Source: Claveliimonas bilis (GTDB lineage: Bacteria; Bacillota; Clostridia; Lachnospirales; Lachnospiraceae). From it: 64,000 nt of DNA. The first letter of the stretch is position 1; every line of letters begins with the position of its first letter. The notes under the pieces were generated by a model, which was given only the letters and a program-made list of their open reading frames with translations, had not been told where the DNA came from and searched no databases. The position numbers and the translations under genes are program-made. This document shows, piece after piece, positions 9,221 through 17,726 of the stretch. The DNA is taken from assembly GCF_030296775.1 (NCBI RefSeq), contig NZ_AP027742.1:930001-994000 (forward strand), in the 5' to 3' direction.

Positions 9221-10606
9221 ATGACAAAACAAGAGAACCCATTGGGATACGAAAAAATATCAAAACTTCTAAGAGGATTTGCGATTCCAAGCATTATCGC
9301 CATGGTAGTGAGTTCGCTTTACAATATCGTGGATCAGATCTTTATCGGGCAGGGGGTCGGATATCTCGGAAACGCGGCAACAAATGTTTCCTACCCTCTT
9401 ACGACCATTTGTCTTGCCATTGCCCTTTTGATCGGAATTGGAAGTGCATCCCGCTTTTCCCTTCATCTGGGAGCCGGAGAGAAGGAAGACGCAGCTCGGG
9501 TGGTAGGGAACGGAATCAGTATGATGGTTGTTTTTGGCATCATATATGCTATAGTAATTGAGATTTTTCTGGATCCTCTCCTGACTGTGTTTGGAGCCAC
9601 CGCGGAGATTATGCCCTATGCGAAAGAATATACGCGGATTATCGCACTTGGCATGCCTTTTTTGATCGTGACGAATGGCATGAGCAATTTGGCAAGGGCT
9701 GACGGAAGTCCCAAATATTCCATGACGTGTATGCTGATCGGTGCGGTTATCAATACGATCCTTGACCCGATCTTTATTTTTGTTTTTCATCTGGGAGTTG
9801 CAGGGGCAGCCTGGGCGACGATCATCGGCCAGTTCTGTTCATTTATTGCAGCAGTTTTGTATATCCGGAAATTCAAAAGTGTGGAAATCAAAGGAAAAGA
9901 CATACGGCTGATTCCGAAGGAGTGTGGAAAAACAGCATCTCTTGGAATGAGCAACAGTTTAAATCAGCTGGCTATTACTTTTGTTCAGATTGTGCTGAAT
10001 AATTCTCTGACCTTCTATGGGGCAGATTCGGCTTACGGCATGGAAATTCCTTTGGCTGCCTGTGGGATTGTAATGAAGACAAACGCGATCCTTCTTGCTT
10101 TTGTGATCGGAATCTCTCAGGGGTCGCAGCCCATTATCGGTTTCAATTATGGGGCGAAACAGTACGACAGGGTGCGGCAGACATACAAGCTGGCGATCGG
10201 AGCCAATCTGGCCATATCAGCAGTTGGATTTATCCTGTTTCAATTCTTCCCCTATCAGATCATTTCTCTTTTTGGAACGGGAGATCAATTGTATTTTGAA
10301 TTTGCAGTGCGGTTTATGAGGATTTTCCTTTTTATGGTAATTGCCAATGGAGTCCAGGTTATTTCATCTAATTTCTTTTCAGCCATTGGGAAACCGGTAA
10401 AAGGTCTTGTACTGTCTATGACAAGGCAGGTCATTTTTCTGATTCCTTTCATTCTGATCCTTCCGCTGTTTATGGGGCTTGACGGAATCCTGTATGCCGG
10501 ACCGGCAGCAGATACCATTGCTTTTATTACAACTGTTATACTGATCCGGCGGGAAATGCAACAGATGAAAAAACTTCAGCAGCAGAATCTTGAAACGGAT
10601 CATTAG
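9221..10606 (+). CDS. MATE family efflux transporter
   Basis: Predicted cation-coupled exporter of drugs or metabolites in the cytoplasmic membrane. The 461-residue protein has about twelve hydrophobic segments in two similar halves. The N-terminal motif around residues 20-45 (IPSIIAMVVSSLYNIVDQ) and the QGSQPIIGFNYGAKQ segment in the second half are typical of the DinF/NorM branch. It follows the ABC ATPase by 17 bases and could be read through from that operon. Substrate is unknown. Confidence 0.92.
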   Translation: MTKQENPLGYEKISKLLRGFAIPSIIAMVVSSLYNIVDQIFIGQGVGYLGNAATNVSYPLTTICLAIALLIGIGSASRFSLHLGAGEKEDAARVVGNGISMMVVFGIIYAIVIEIFLDPLLTVFGATAEIMPYAKEYTRIIALGMPFLIVTNGMSNLARADGSPKYSMTCMLIGAVINTILDPIFIFVFHLGVAGAAWATIIGQFCSFIAAVLYIRKFKSVEIKGKDIRLIPKECGKTASLGMSNSLNQLAITFVQIVLNNSLTFYGADSAYGMEIPLAACGIVMKTNAILLAFVIGISQGSQPIIGFNYGAKQYDRVRQTYKLAIGANLAISAVGFILFQFFPYQIISLFGTGDQLYFEFAVRFMRIFLFMVIANGVQVISSNFFSAIGKPVKGLVLSMTRQVIFLIPFILILPLFMGLDGILYAGPAADTIAFITTVILIRREMQQMKKLQQQNLETDH

Positions 10607-10685
10607 AAAAATGAAAAAAATGCTTGCATCCGAACAACAAATAAGTTAACATATAATAAAAATTATGTAAATAGGAGGTGAACGG

Positions 10686-12233
10686 ATGCAGGAACAGACA
10701 GAATATGAAGTGTGGAAGCTTGTGGAAAATCAGGGGCGGTGCTACGCCAGTACGGACTGCGTTGGGGGAGTGACCCTTGCAGCGTATTTGAAACACCACC
10801 CTGTTGTGCCACAGGAGCTTCTTCTTCGCTGGATGAAAGAGATTCCGAGAGAACTGGAGAAATTCCATCGATGCCGGGGGAATCCCTGTTTTCAGTATGT
10901 GAACCCTTTCAGCATTATTATCGGTTCCGAAGGAACGGTACATCTTCTTAATCTGGAAAGCGGAAAGCAAAAAGAGCTTTTGAAAAAGATGAGAAGGCGG
11001 GAAGTGCGGGAAAGTTTCCAGAGAGAAGATAACAAGCATTACCAAAGAATCAGTATGTCAGATGATATTTATAGTCTGGGAAGAACTTATCAGTATGTTT
11101 TTGCGGCAGCAGATACCGCGCCTCCCATATGCAGGAGGGACAGACGGAGACTTCAAAGGATCATTGCCGTATGTTTAAGTCAGGATCCCGGTCGGGAGAC
11201 TGAAAGAAAATTCAAAAAACAGTATCATAATTTTCAAGAAATATCAGATCAATTTTCCAAAATACAAAGTGAGAATAAAAGAATATCAAAGAAAAAGCTG
11301 CTCTTTCCAATATTGGCAGCAGTGTTGCTGATCCTTTTTTTCGGCGTGGGGAGAAGTGTATTGGACGGCAAAGGCAGAATGAAAAAACAGCTGGAAAGAG
11401 AAGCGCAAAATCAGACAGAGGATCGGGAAAGTGAGAAACCGAGGCAGGTAGAAGATACTTTAGACAGACAGGAGGAGACAAAACTTAGATTTGACCTGGG
11501 ATTTCTGTATTTTCTCGATCTGGAAGACTATGAAAAAAGCAGAGAAATTTTTGCCGGGGCAGCAAAGACGGAACCTCTCGGCGCATGCTATGAAAAACTT
11601 TCCGCCTATCTGGCTTCCGGGGAGGAAATGGAAGAAAAAGAGCTGGCAGATCTCCTGGGGCAGATAGAAGAGCAGATACCGGACAGGGAAGACTTTCGTT
11701 ATTATTACAGTCTGCTTAGGGGATACAGGCATCTGACAGCAGAAAGTGCCAAAAGGCGGGTGATAGAGATCGGAACACATTGTCTGGAACTGGAAGGATG
11801 GAAGGAGAAAGACGAAGAAGGCCGGAAACAGAAAGAGATTTTAAGAGAGCTGGCAGCGGCGTATGAACAGACAGAGGAAATCGCGAATGCTGCCGGAGTA
11901 TATGAAGAGCTTCTGGATATGGAGGAAAGTTCAGAGCAAAGGGAACAGATCTATGAAAAGCTGGTGCTTCTATATGAAAAGAACAACGATCAGGAAAAAG
12001 CGTGGGAGGTCTGCAGTCAGGGCATAGAAGAGTTAAAGGATTCCGGGACGCTTCGGATACAGTTTATCCGTATGCAGTGTCAGAACAGCGGCACGGATCG
12101 GCAGATATGTGCGCAGACCATACAGAAATATCTGAAGGAGGTTCCCGGAATTGCTTCAGACGAAGAATTTAAGAAGCTGAAGGCAATCTATGATATAAAA
12201 GTGGAAGGAGAGAATGTATGGGTAGGAAGATAG
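10686..12233 (+). CDS. Membrane pseudokinase with C-terminal TPR-like repeats
   Basis: Not a recognised named protein. Residues 1-190 look like the remains of a PknB-type kinase. The glycine loop and ATP-binding lysine are absent. The catalytic loop is recognisable but broken: the HRD aspartate is replaced by Tyr71, the lysine by Asn73 and the asparagine by Ser76. DFG is replaced by NLE at 89-91. The SDDIYSLG segment (125-132) and the C-lobe LQRII..CL..DP pattern (156-168) remain. One membrane span follows at about 203-224, then a Lys/Glu-rich linker and helical TPR-like repeats to residue 515. A basic flank before the span puts the pseudokinase inside the cell and the repeats outside. AGGAGGTG precedes the start. 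The gene overlaps the next one by 16 bases. T7SS EssB/YukC has a similar plan, but no other T7SS gene is present. Confidence 0.75.
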   Translation: MQEQTEYEVWKLVENQGRCYASTDCVGGVTLAAYLKHHPVVPQELLLRWMKEIPRELEKFHRCRGNPCFQYVNPFSIIIGSEGTVHLLNLESGKQKELLKKMRRREVRESFQREDNKHYQRISMSDDIYSLGRTYQYVFAAADTAPPICRRDRRRLQRIIAVCLSQDPGRETERKFKKQYHNFQEISDQFSKIQSENKRISKKKLLFPILAAVLLILFFGVGRSVLDGKGRMKKQLEREAQNQTEDRESEKPRQVEDTLDRQEETKLRFDLGFLYFLDLEDYEKSREIFAGAAKTEPLGACYEKLSAYLASGEEMEEKELADLLGQIEEQIPDREDFRYYYSLLRGYRHLTAESAKRRVIEIGTHCLELEGWKEKDEEGRKQKEILRELAAAYEQTEEIANAAGVYEELLDMEESSEQREQIYEKLVLLYEKNNDQEKAWEVCSQGIEELKDSGTLRIQFIRMQCQNSGTDRQICAQTIQKYLKEVPGIASDEEFKKLKAIYDIKVEGENVWVGR

Positions 12234-13963
12234 CAGGGCAGCTTCTGGTACTTATTCTGCTTTTGGCGGTTTTGTACCGGCAGCAGGACATTTTTGCCCA
12301 GGATCCGGACAGCCGGGATGTCCGGGAGATTGGGGAGGAGCAGGAGAATGGGGAAGAGGAAGAAGGGGAGGAAGCCGAGCCGGATCCCCTTGTCCTCTAC
12401 CGGGTAGAGTATGAGAAGCCGGAAGGAGAGACTTTGTATTATACGGCGCCTCCAACTGTAAAGATCACACATCCGGGGAAAAGAGGGGAGACAGTATTTT
12501 CTCTCCAGTCCGGAGACAGAAAAAAGGAAGGACGTCTGAAGGAAGGGGGAAGCGTTGCGGTGATCTCTCCGGAGGAATTTCAGGAAGGGACCAGTATTCT
12601 GGAAATATGGATGGAAGATGAAGGGAAAAAGATCCGGCATCAGCAAATTGAATTTAAAGTTGATACAACAGCACCAATAATGGCGGTGCAGCTTCCGGAT
12701 ACAGCCTGGCAGCAGTACGAAGCCTGTGCGAAGGTGACAGCAGAAGACGGAGCCTTGGGAAGTGGGGTAAAAAACATTGTATGCTATGTAAATGGACAGA
12801 AAACAGAAAATATTGATGGAGTAAATGCGGCAGAAGAGAAGGCGGAATTTCGGATCCGAGAGCATTCCAGCGGCGGCAAGGCAGTTGCTATCCGCATAGT
12901 GGCCTGGGATTATGCCGGAAATGCCGCAAGCTGGGAGGGCAGGGTCTTTATTGACCGTGCTTTCCCTATTGCTGAAATAAAGGGCGTGGCAGATTATACG
13001 GTTACGGGGAAGGATACAGAAGTTGTTTTTACGGTTTCCGATGATAATCTGTTAAAGACAGCAGATGTGCGTATTGTGAGAAGCGATCCGGAAGGAAAAG
13101 AAACATTAAGCAAAAACAAAGGCTGGTCTGACGAGAAAGGAAAGAAGGTTTATCGTCAGAAGCTGACAGAGGAAGGAAAATATCAGCTGGAACTTCAGGC
13201 AGAGGATATGGCGGGATTTGCAGCCGGGGCAAAGGCACAGATTGTCATTGACAAAAAGGCACCTGTAATCTCAAAAGTCAGTGAAATGGATGGAAGGTAT
13301 CTTAAAGAATTTTGTTGGAATTATCCAGAGACAGAATATATACAGGACTTTACCAGTTGCTCCTGCACTATGACGGTAGATGGCAGATTTTATTTTCCGG
13401 GACAGTCTCTGACAAAAGAAGGCAGGCATCAGATGAAGGTAGAAGCCGTAGATCAGGCAGGTAACCGGTCGGAAGCGAGGGCTGATTTTACCATCGATCA
13501 CACAGCTCCGGATATTTTGATCCGGGGAATCACAGACGGGAAATCGTATGAGACAGAAGCCAATGCCGATATTCGTATCCGAGGAGAGAAAGACTGGCTT
13601 ACGGCAGTTAAGGTAAATGGAAAGAGAGAAGTGCTGGCGGAAAAGAGCCGGAGCCATTCTGTGAATGTGAGAGGTGCCGGTATTTACGAGATCGAAGTCC
13701 AGGCGGAAGATGAAGCGAAGAATCAGGCAGTGGAGACAGTGATGATCGAAATTGTGCCGGAAGAGACGGCGGTTCAAAAACTTTTAGGACCGGTTCAAAA
13801 GGCACTCGGACTGGAGAGGGAAGTATTTGGAAAGGATGAACAAAAGAAAGAAAAAGACAGCAGCAATGCAGCAGATCCGGTGACTTTTTTCCTTGCGCTG
13901 CCGGCAGCGGCAGGCATTGGAATCGGAGTAAGACATTTGCTAAGGAAAAAGAAGAAACTGTGA
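12218..13963 (+). CDS. Predicted secreted Ig-repeat protein with C-terminal membrane anchor
   Basis: Function unknown. The 581-residue protein starts with a signal peptide (hydrophobic 6-20, likely cleavage near FAQ at 26-28), then a very acidic stretch at 37-55. At least four bacterial Ig-like units follow. They are marked by D-x-x-x-P boundaries at about 149, 246, 345 and 427 and by repeated A-x-D-x-A-G-N turns at about 229, 328, 410 and 496. A hydrophobic segment at 554-573 followed by KKKKL anchors the C-terminus, leaving the repeats outside. The start lies inside the pseudokinase gene and overlaps it by 16 bases, so the two proteins are probably made together and may bind each other outside the membrane. 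Confidence 0.75.
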   Translation: MGRKIAGQLLVLILLLAVLYRQQDIFAQDPDSRDVREIGEEQENGEEEEGEEAEPDPLVLYRVEYEKPEGETLYYTAPPTVKITHPGKRGETVFSLQSGDRKKEGRLKEGGSVAVISPEEFQEGTSILEIWMEDEGKKIRHQQIEFKVDTTAPIMAVQLPDTAWQQYEACAKVTAEDGALGSGVKNIVCYVNGQKTENIDGVNAAEEKAEFRIREHSSGGKAVAIRIVAWDYAGNAASWEGRVFIDRAFPIAEIKGVADYTVTGKDTEVVFTVSDDNLLKTADVRIVRSDPEGKETLSKNKGWSDEKGKKVYRQKLTEEGKYQLELQAEDMAGFAAGAKAQIVIDKKAPVISKVSEMDGRYLKEFCWNYPETEYIQDFTSCSCTMTVDGRFYFPGQSLTKEGRHQMKVEAVDQAGNRSEARADFTIDHTAPDILIRGITDGKSYETEANADIRIRGEKDWLTAVKVNGKREVLAEKSRSHSVNVRGAGIYEIEVQAEDEAKNQAVETVMIEIVPEETAVQKLLGPVQKALGLEREVFGKDEQKKEKDSSNAADPVTFFLALPAAAGIGIGVRHLLRKKKKL

Positions 13964-14011
13964 GAGTTGCGGTATGTGGAATATCAGCAAATAATAAAAG
14001 GCATCAAAAAA

Positions 14012-14084
14012 TGGAGTATACGGGACTTGAACCCGTGACCTTCACACTGCCAGTGTGACGCGCTCCCAACTGCGCTAATACCCC
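14012..14084 (-). tRNA. tRNA-Ala (GGC)
   Basis: A complete 73-base cloverleaf. The acceptor stem is 7 bp and contains the G3-U70 pair that identifies alanine tRNAs. The anticodon loop CTGGCAG lies in a perfect 5-bp stem (TCACA/TGTGA), giving anticodon GGC. The T-arm is ACGGG-TTCAAGT-CCCGT, with discriminator A73. CCA is not encoded. A T-run follows immediately on the minus strand and probably terminates transcription. Confidence 0.97.
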
Positions 14085-14092
14085 ATAAGAAA

Positions 14093-14120
14093 AGTATAGC
14101 ATGACTGTGAGAAAAATCAA
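14093..14120 (-). promoter_or_regulatory. Promoter of tRNA-Ala
   Basis: On the minus strand TTGATT and TATACT are separated by 16 bases, with the tRNA 5' end nine bases beyond the -10 element. Confidence 0.7.
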
Positions 14121-14163
14121 GGCTGAATGATTATGAAAATCTTACGGGAAAAAGGAATAGAAG

Positions 14164-14192
14164 TTGCAATTTTACATGAAAAATAATATAAT
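14164..14192 (+). promoter_or_regulatory. Promoter of carbamate kinase
   Basis: TTGCAA (14164-14169) and TATAAT (14187-14192) are spaced by 17 bases, 66 bases ahead of the arcC start. Confidence 0.7.
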
Positions 14193-14257
14193 TCTCTTAT
14201 ATTTCAACAGTTATTCCAACAGTGAAAAATACGTGGAAATTCAAAGGAGACACATAT

Positions 14258-15187
14258 ATGAAGAAACGAGTTGTAGTTGCCCTGGGACATCGGGCGCTGG
14301 GAACCACATTGCCAGAACAAAAAGAGGCGGTAAAGCATACTGCCAAAGCAATTGCCGGACTGGTGGAGGAAGGATATCAGGTTGCGATCACGCACAGCAA
14401 TGCCCCGCAGGTGGGGATGATCCATACTGCAATGAACGAATTTGGAAAGGTGCATCAGGATTATACTCCGGCTCCAATGTCTGTCTGCTCAGCCATGAGC
14501 CAGGGGTATATTGGGTACGACTTACAAAATGCCATCCGGGAAGAGTTGTTGAACCGGGGGATTTATCGCACAGTCAGCACAATCCTTACACAGGTGATTG
14601 TTGATCCCTATGATGAAGCGTTCTATACTCCTACAAAAGTACTGGGGCGTTATATGACGAAAGAAGAAGCGGAAGAGGAGAAAAAGAAAGGAAACTATGT
14701 GGTGGAAGAGCCGGGCAAAGGTTTCCGCCGGGTCGTTTCAGCACCCAACCCGGTAAAGATCGTAGAGATTGATGCAATAAAAACATTAATTGATGCCGGA
14801 CAGTTGGTCATTGCATGCGGCGGAGGCGGAATCCCTGTAATGCAGCTGGATCATCGTCTGAAAGGAGCAAGTGCCGTCATTGAAAAAGACCTGGCAGCAG
14901 GCAAGTTGGCAGAAGAGATTGACGCGGATGAGCTGATCATTCTCACAAGTGTAGAGAAAGTAAGAATTAATCTTGATACGCCAAATGAGTCAGAGATCGG
15001 ATGCATTTCCGTGGCAGAAGCAAAACAATATATGGCAGAAGGGCATTTTGGCAAACATAATATGCTGCCGAAATTCCGGGCTTCTGTGGAATTTATTGAA
15101 AAGCGGGAAGGAAGGATCGCCCTGATTACTTCTCTGGAAAAACTGAAAGACGGACTGCGGGGAAGAACAGGAACGATCATAAAATAA
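14258..15187 (+). CDS. arcC: Carbamate kinase
   Basis: Interconverts carbamoyl phosphate plus ADP with carbamate plus ATP; in fermenters it usually makes ATP from arginine, citrulline, agmatine or purine breakdown. The 309-residue protein has the amino-acid-kinase segments IACGGGGIPV and the lysine-rich loop near residues 120-160. The usual N-terminal GGNAL is replaced by GHRAL. The start at 14258 is chosen for AAAGGAGAC just upstream; an in-frame ATG at 14222 lacks such a site. It stands alone with its own promoter and terminator, and no arcA, arcB or arcD partner is in the window. Confidence 0.93.
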   Translation: MKKRVVVALGHRALGTTLPEQKEAVKHTAKAIAGLVEEGYQVAITHSNAPQVGMIHTAMNEFGKVHQDYTPAPMSVCSAMSQGYIGYDLQNAIREELLNRGIYRTVSTILTQVIVDPYDEAFYTPTKVLGRYMTKEEAEEEKKKGNYVVEEPGKGFRRVVSAPNPVKIVEIDAIKTLIDAGQLVIACGGGGIPVMQLDHRLKGASAVIEKDLAAGKLAEEIDADELIILTSVEKVRINLDTPNESEIGCISVAEAKQYMAEGHFGKHNMLPKFRASVEFIEKREGRIALITSLEKLKDGLRGRTGTIIK

Positions 15188-15222
15188 GAGTACCTGGTTT
15201 GAGAAAATAAAAAACAAAAGAA

Positions 15223-15269
15223 AACACCCTGTCAGAATGCGGAAATTGCAGATGGCAGAGTGTTTTTTT
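15223..15269 (+). terminator. Rho-independent terminator after carbamate kinase
   Basis: AACACCCTGTCA (from 15223) pairs with TGGCAGAGTGTT with one internal mismatch and is followed by seven T residues. Confidence 0.85.
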
Positions 15270-15291
15270 ATTAACAGAATACATTTTTCTA

Positions 15292-15320
15292 TTGACAAAT
15301 TTCTCGGGGGAGGGTATATA
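15292..15320 (+). promoter_or_regulatory. Promoter of the NatAB-like operon
   Basis: TTGACA at 15292-15297 and TATATA at 15315-15320 are spaced by 17 bases. The spacer carries CGGGGG, and the layout closely resembles the nrdR promoter at 17663. Confidence 0.7.
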
Positions 15321-15362
15321 CTTGTATTAAGTCAGTGACACAATAGAGGGAGGAGAGCAGAC

Positions 15363-16139
15363 ATGGTTGAGATTAAGAATCTGACAAAAATTTATAAGCT
15401 GAACAAGAAACAGATGGCGGAATCTCATACAAAAGATCCGTATAAAAGAGCGGTGGACGGTTTAAGTCTCACTGCAAAGCCGGGAGAAATATATGGTCTC
15501 CTGGGTCCGAATGGGGCAGGGAAAACGACAACCCTGCGTTGTATTTCAACGATCATTAAACCCACAGAGGGGCAGATTTATGTAGATGGGCATGAGGTTC
15601 AGGAGGAGCCGGAGGAGGTACAGAGGCGTATCGGTTTCCTGACAAGTGATATTAAACTGGACGAGCAGTTTGACCCGGATTATATGTTCCGGTTTTTCGG
15701 AAGACTCCATAAGGTGCCGGAAGACATGCTGGAAAAGAGAAGACAGGAACTTTTCTCTTATTTTGGAATTGAAGAGTTTGCTCATAAGAGGATCAAAGAG
15801 CTGTCCACCGGTATGAAACAGAAAGCTGCCATTGCAGTAAGTCTGGTACATGATCCGGATATCGTTATTTTTGACGAGCCTACAAACGGTCTTGATATTG
15901 TGACTGCCAGAGGCGTGACAGATTATCTGAAGAAATTGAAGGAAGAAGGAAAATTAGTGATCATTTCTACGCATATTATGTCAGAAGCAGAAAAGCTTTG
16001 TGACCGCATCGGCATGATCATTGATGGAAAGAAAGAAGCGGAGGGGACGCTTCATGAACTCCTTTCCTGCACGGGAGCCCATGATCTTGAAGACGCGTTC
16101 TTTCAATTGTATACAGCAGCAGGGAAGGGGGAGATGTAG
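15363..16139 (+). CDS. natA: ABC exporter ATP-binding protein (NatA-like)
   Basis: ATPase of an export-type ABC system. Walker A is GPNGAGKTT, the signature is LSTGMKQKA and Walker B is IVIFDEPTNGLD, with the switch histidine in IISTHIMSEAE. It is 258 residues and close in type to NatA of the sodium extrusion system. GGGAGGAGAGC precedes the start. The next gene begins at the base after its stop and encodes the matching membrane protein. Sodium as substrate is only a family-based guess. Confidence 0.85.
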   Translation: MVEIKNLTKIYKLNKKQMAESHTKDPYKRAVDGLSLTAKPGEIYGLLGPNGAGKTTTLRCISTIIKPTEGQIYVDGHEVQEEPEEVQRRIGFLTSDIKLDEQFDPDYMFRFFGRLHKVPEDMLEKRRQELFSYFGIEEFAHKRIKELSTGMKQKAAIAVSLVHDPDIVIFDEPTNGLDIVTARGVTDYLKKLKEEGKLVIISTHIMSEAEKLCDRIGMIIDGKKEAEGTLHELLSCTGAHDLEDAFFQLYTAAGKGEM

Positions 16140-17357
16140 ATGAACGGCATAAAACAGATTTTCGGAAAAGAGATGGCGAGAATTTTTAAAGACCGGAAAA
16201 TGGTATTTTCTGTCTTTCTGCTGCCGGTTCTTATCATGGTAGTGATTCTTACGATCATCAGTAATCTTGCAGAGAATATGGAAGAGGATCTGGAAGAACA
16301 TCAGGAAATTGTCTATATTCAGAATCAGCCGGAAACTTTTCAGGTGTTTTTAGAGTCAGGCGAGTATGATTACGATCTGAAAGAGGTGAAAAATGACGGA
16401 CAAAGAAAGCAGGCAGAAGATGAAATCCTGCAGGGAACGGCCGATCTAATTATTGAATTTCCGGAAAATTTTGATTCTGCGATCAGTCAGTACGAGTCGG
16501 GAGATGAGATTCCACAGATCAAGACTTACTATAATCCATCAGAAGATTATTCCGCACAGGCTTACCAGGAGATTTCAGGAGGAACTCTGGAAGCTTACCG
16601 TCAGGTGCTTCTGGCAGGAAGAATGGGAAATGCGGAGGCAACTATAGTATTCACCGTAAATTCAGACAATGACAGGATGGAAATACAGGATGAGGATAAA
16701 GCAAGCGGAAAAGCCCTTGGGCTGATGCTTCCTTACTTTATTACAATACTGCTGTTTGCAGGAGCTATGGGAATCGGTGCAGATATGATTGCCGGTGAAA
16801 AAGAGCGGGGAACTATGGCGAGCCTTTTGGTCGCTCCTATCAAGCGGACTTCTATTGTACTTGGAAAAGTATTTGCCCTTATGGTAATATCGGGGATTTC
16901 TTCCCTGATCTATGTAGCAGTAATGGTTATCTGCATGCCGCTGATGATGAGATCCATGACAGGAACAAGCGGCGGAAGCCTGAATCTGCAGATGGATGTG
17001 GAACAGACGGTTATGCTGGCTCTTCTCCTTGTTGCAATCGCATTTTTATATGCAGCTATTGTAGCGCTTATTTCCGTATTTGCGAAGACAACAAAAGAGG
17101 CAACCAGCTATATTACGCCGGTTTATATGCTTGTCCTTGTAATCGGACTTCTCACTATGTTCCAGACCGGAACGCCGGATCCTTCCAGGTATTACATTCC
17201 GATCTACAACAGTGCACTGGCGCTGCAGGGAATCCTGGCAAAAGACATTACGGTGATGCAGTATATAGTAACGCTGGCGGAAACACTGGTTGTAGGAGGA
17301 GTACTTACAGCTTGTATTGCCCGTGCCTTTAAAAGTGAAAAAGTGATGGCGCCTTAA
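16140..17357 (+). CDS. natB: ABC exporter permease (NatB-like)
   Basis: Membrane partner of the preceding ATPase. The 405-residue protein has one N-terminal membrane segment (about 20-41), a large soluble extracytoplasmic part to about residue 190, then five or so hydrophobic segments with ADMIAGEKERGTMASLLVAPI on the cytoplasmic side. That motif is the hallmark of ABC-2 permeases. The start directly abuts the natA stop, with GGGGGAGATG as ribosome site. Substrate is not shown by sequence; sodium ions or a peptide-like compound are possible. Confidence 0.85.
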   Translation: MNGIKQIFGKEMARIFKDRKMVFSVFLLPVLIMVVILTIISNLAENMEEDLEEHQEIVYIQNQPETFQVFLESGEYDYDLKEVKNDGQRKQAEDEILQGTADLIIEFPENFDSAISQYESGDEIPQIKTYYNPSEDYSAQAYQEISGGTLEAYRQVLLAGRMGNAEATIVFTVNSDNDRMEIQDEDKASGKALGLMLPYFITILLFAGAMGIGADMIAGEKERGTMASLLVAPIKRTSIVLGKVFALMVISGISSLIYVAVMVICMPLMMRSMTGTSGGSLNLQMDVEQTVMLALLLVAIAFLYAAIVALISVFAKTTKEATSYITPVYMLVLVIGLLTMFQTGTPDPSRYYIPIYNSALALQGILAKDITVMQYIVTLAETLVVGGVLTACIARAFKSEKVMAP

Positions 17358-17402
17358 CACCTATTTGCCTTTTTTGCATAAAATAGCAGAAGAGGTGATA
17401 AA

Positions 17403-17657
17403 ATGCGGCTTTGCGACTTTCAGCAAAAGGAAGTGATCAATGCATGCGACTGCAGAAAGTTAGGGTATGTGGCGGATCTTGTCTTTGATGAATGCAGCGG
17501 ATGTATAGAATCCATTATTGTCCCCAAAGGGGGGAAATTGTGCGGATGGTTTGGAGACGGCGGGGAATATGTAATTCCGTTTTGCTGCATCCAGAAAATC
17601 GGTCCGGATATTATTCTGGTAGAAGTACATGAAGAAAAACACCACAGACAAAAGTAA
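17403..17657 (+). CDS. YlmC/YmxH family PRC-barrel protein
   Basis: An 84-residue single-domain protein of the YlmC/YmxH family found in spore-forming Firmicutes; the function is not established. The fold is a PRC-barrel-like beta protein, with the segments RKLGYVADLVFDE and GEYVIPFCCIQKIG typical of the family. Several cysteines (positions 4, 16, 18, 35 and others) are unusual in number for so small a protein. AGAAGAGGTG precedes the start. It lies between the ABC exporter and nrdR, and some clostridial genomes also keep it close to nrdR. Confidence 0.8.
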   Translation: MRLCDFQQKEVINACDCRKLGYVADLVFDECSGCIESIIVPKGGKLCGWFGDGGEYVIPFCCIQKIGPDIILVEVHEEKHHRQK

Positions 17658-17662
17658 AAAAA

Positions 17663-17692
17663 TTGACAATTTCTATTCGGGGGTTATATACT
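17663..17692 (+). promoter_or_regulatory. Promoter of nrdR
   Basis: TTGACA at 17663-17668 and TATACT at 17687-17692 are separated by 18 bases. The spacer contains CGGGGG, like the natAB promoter. Confidence 0.65.
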
Positions 17693-17726
17693 GGAGATAT
17701 AATCAGAAGAAAGGACGTAAGCCAAG

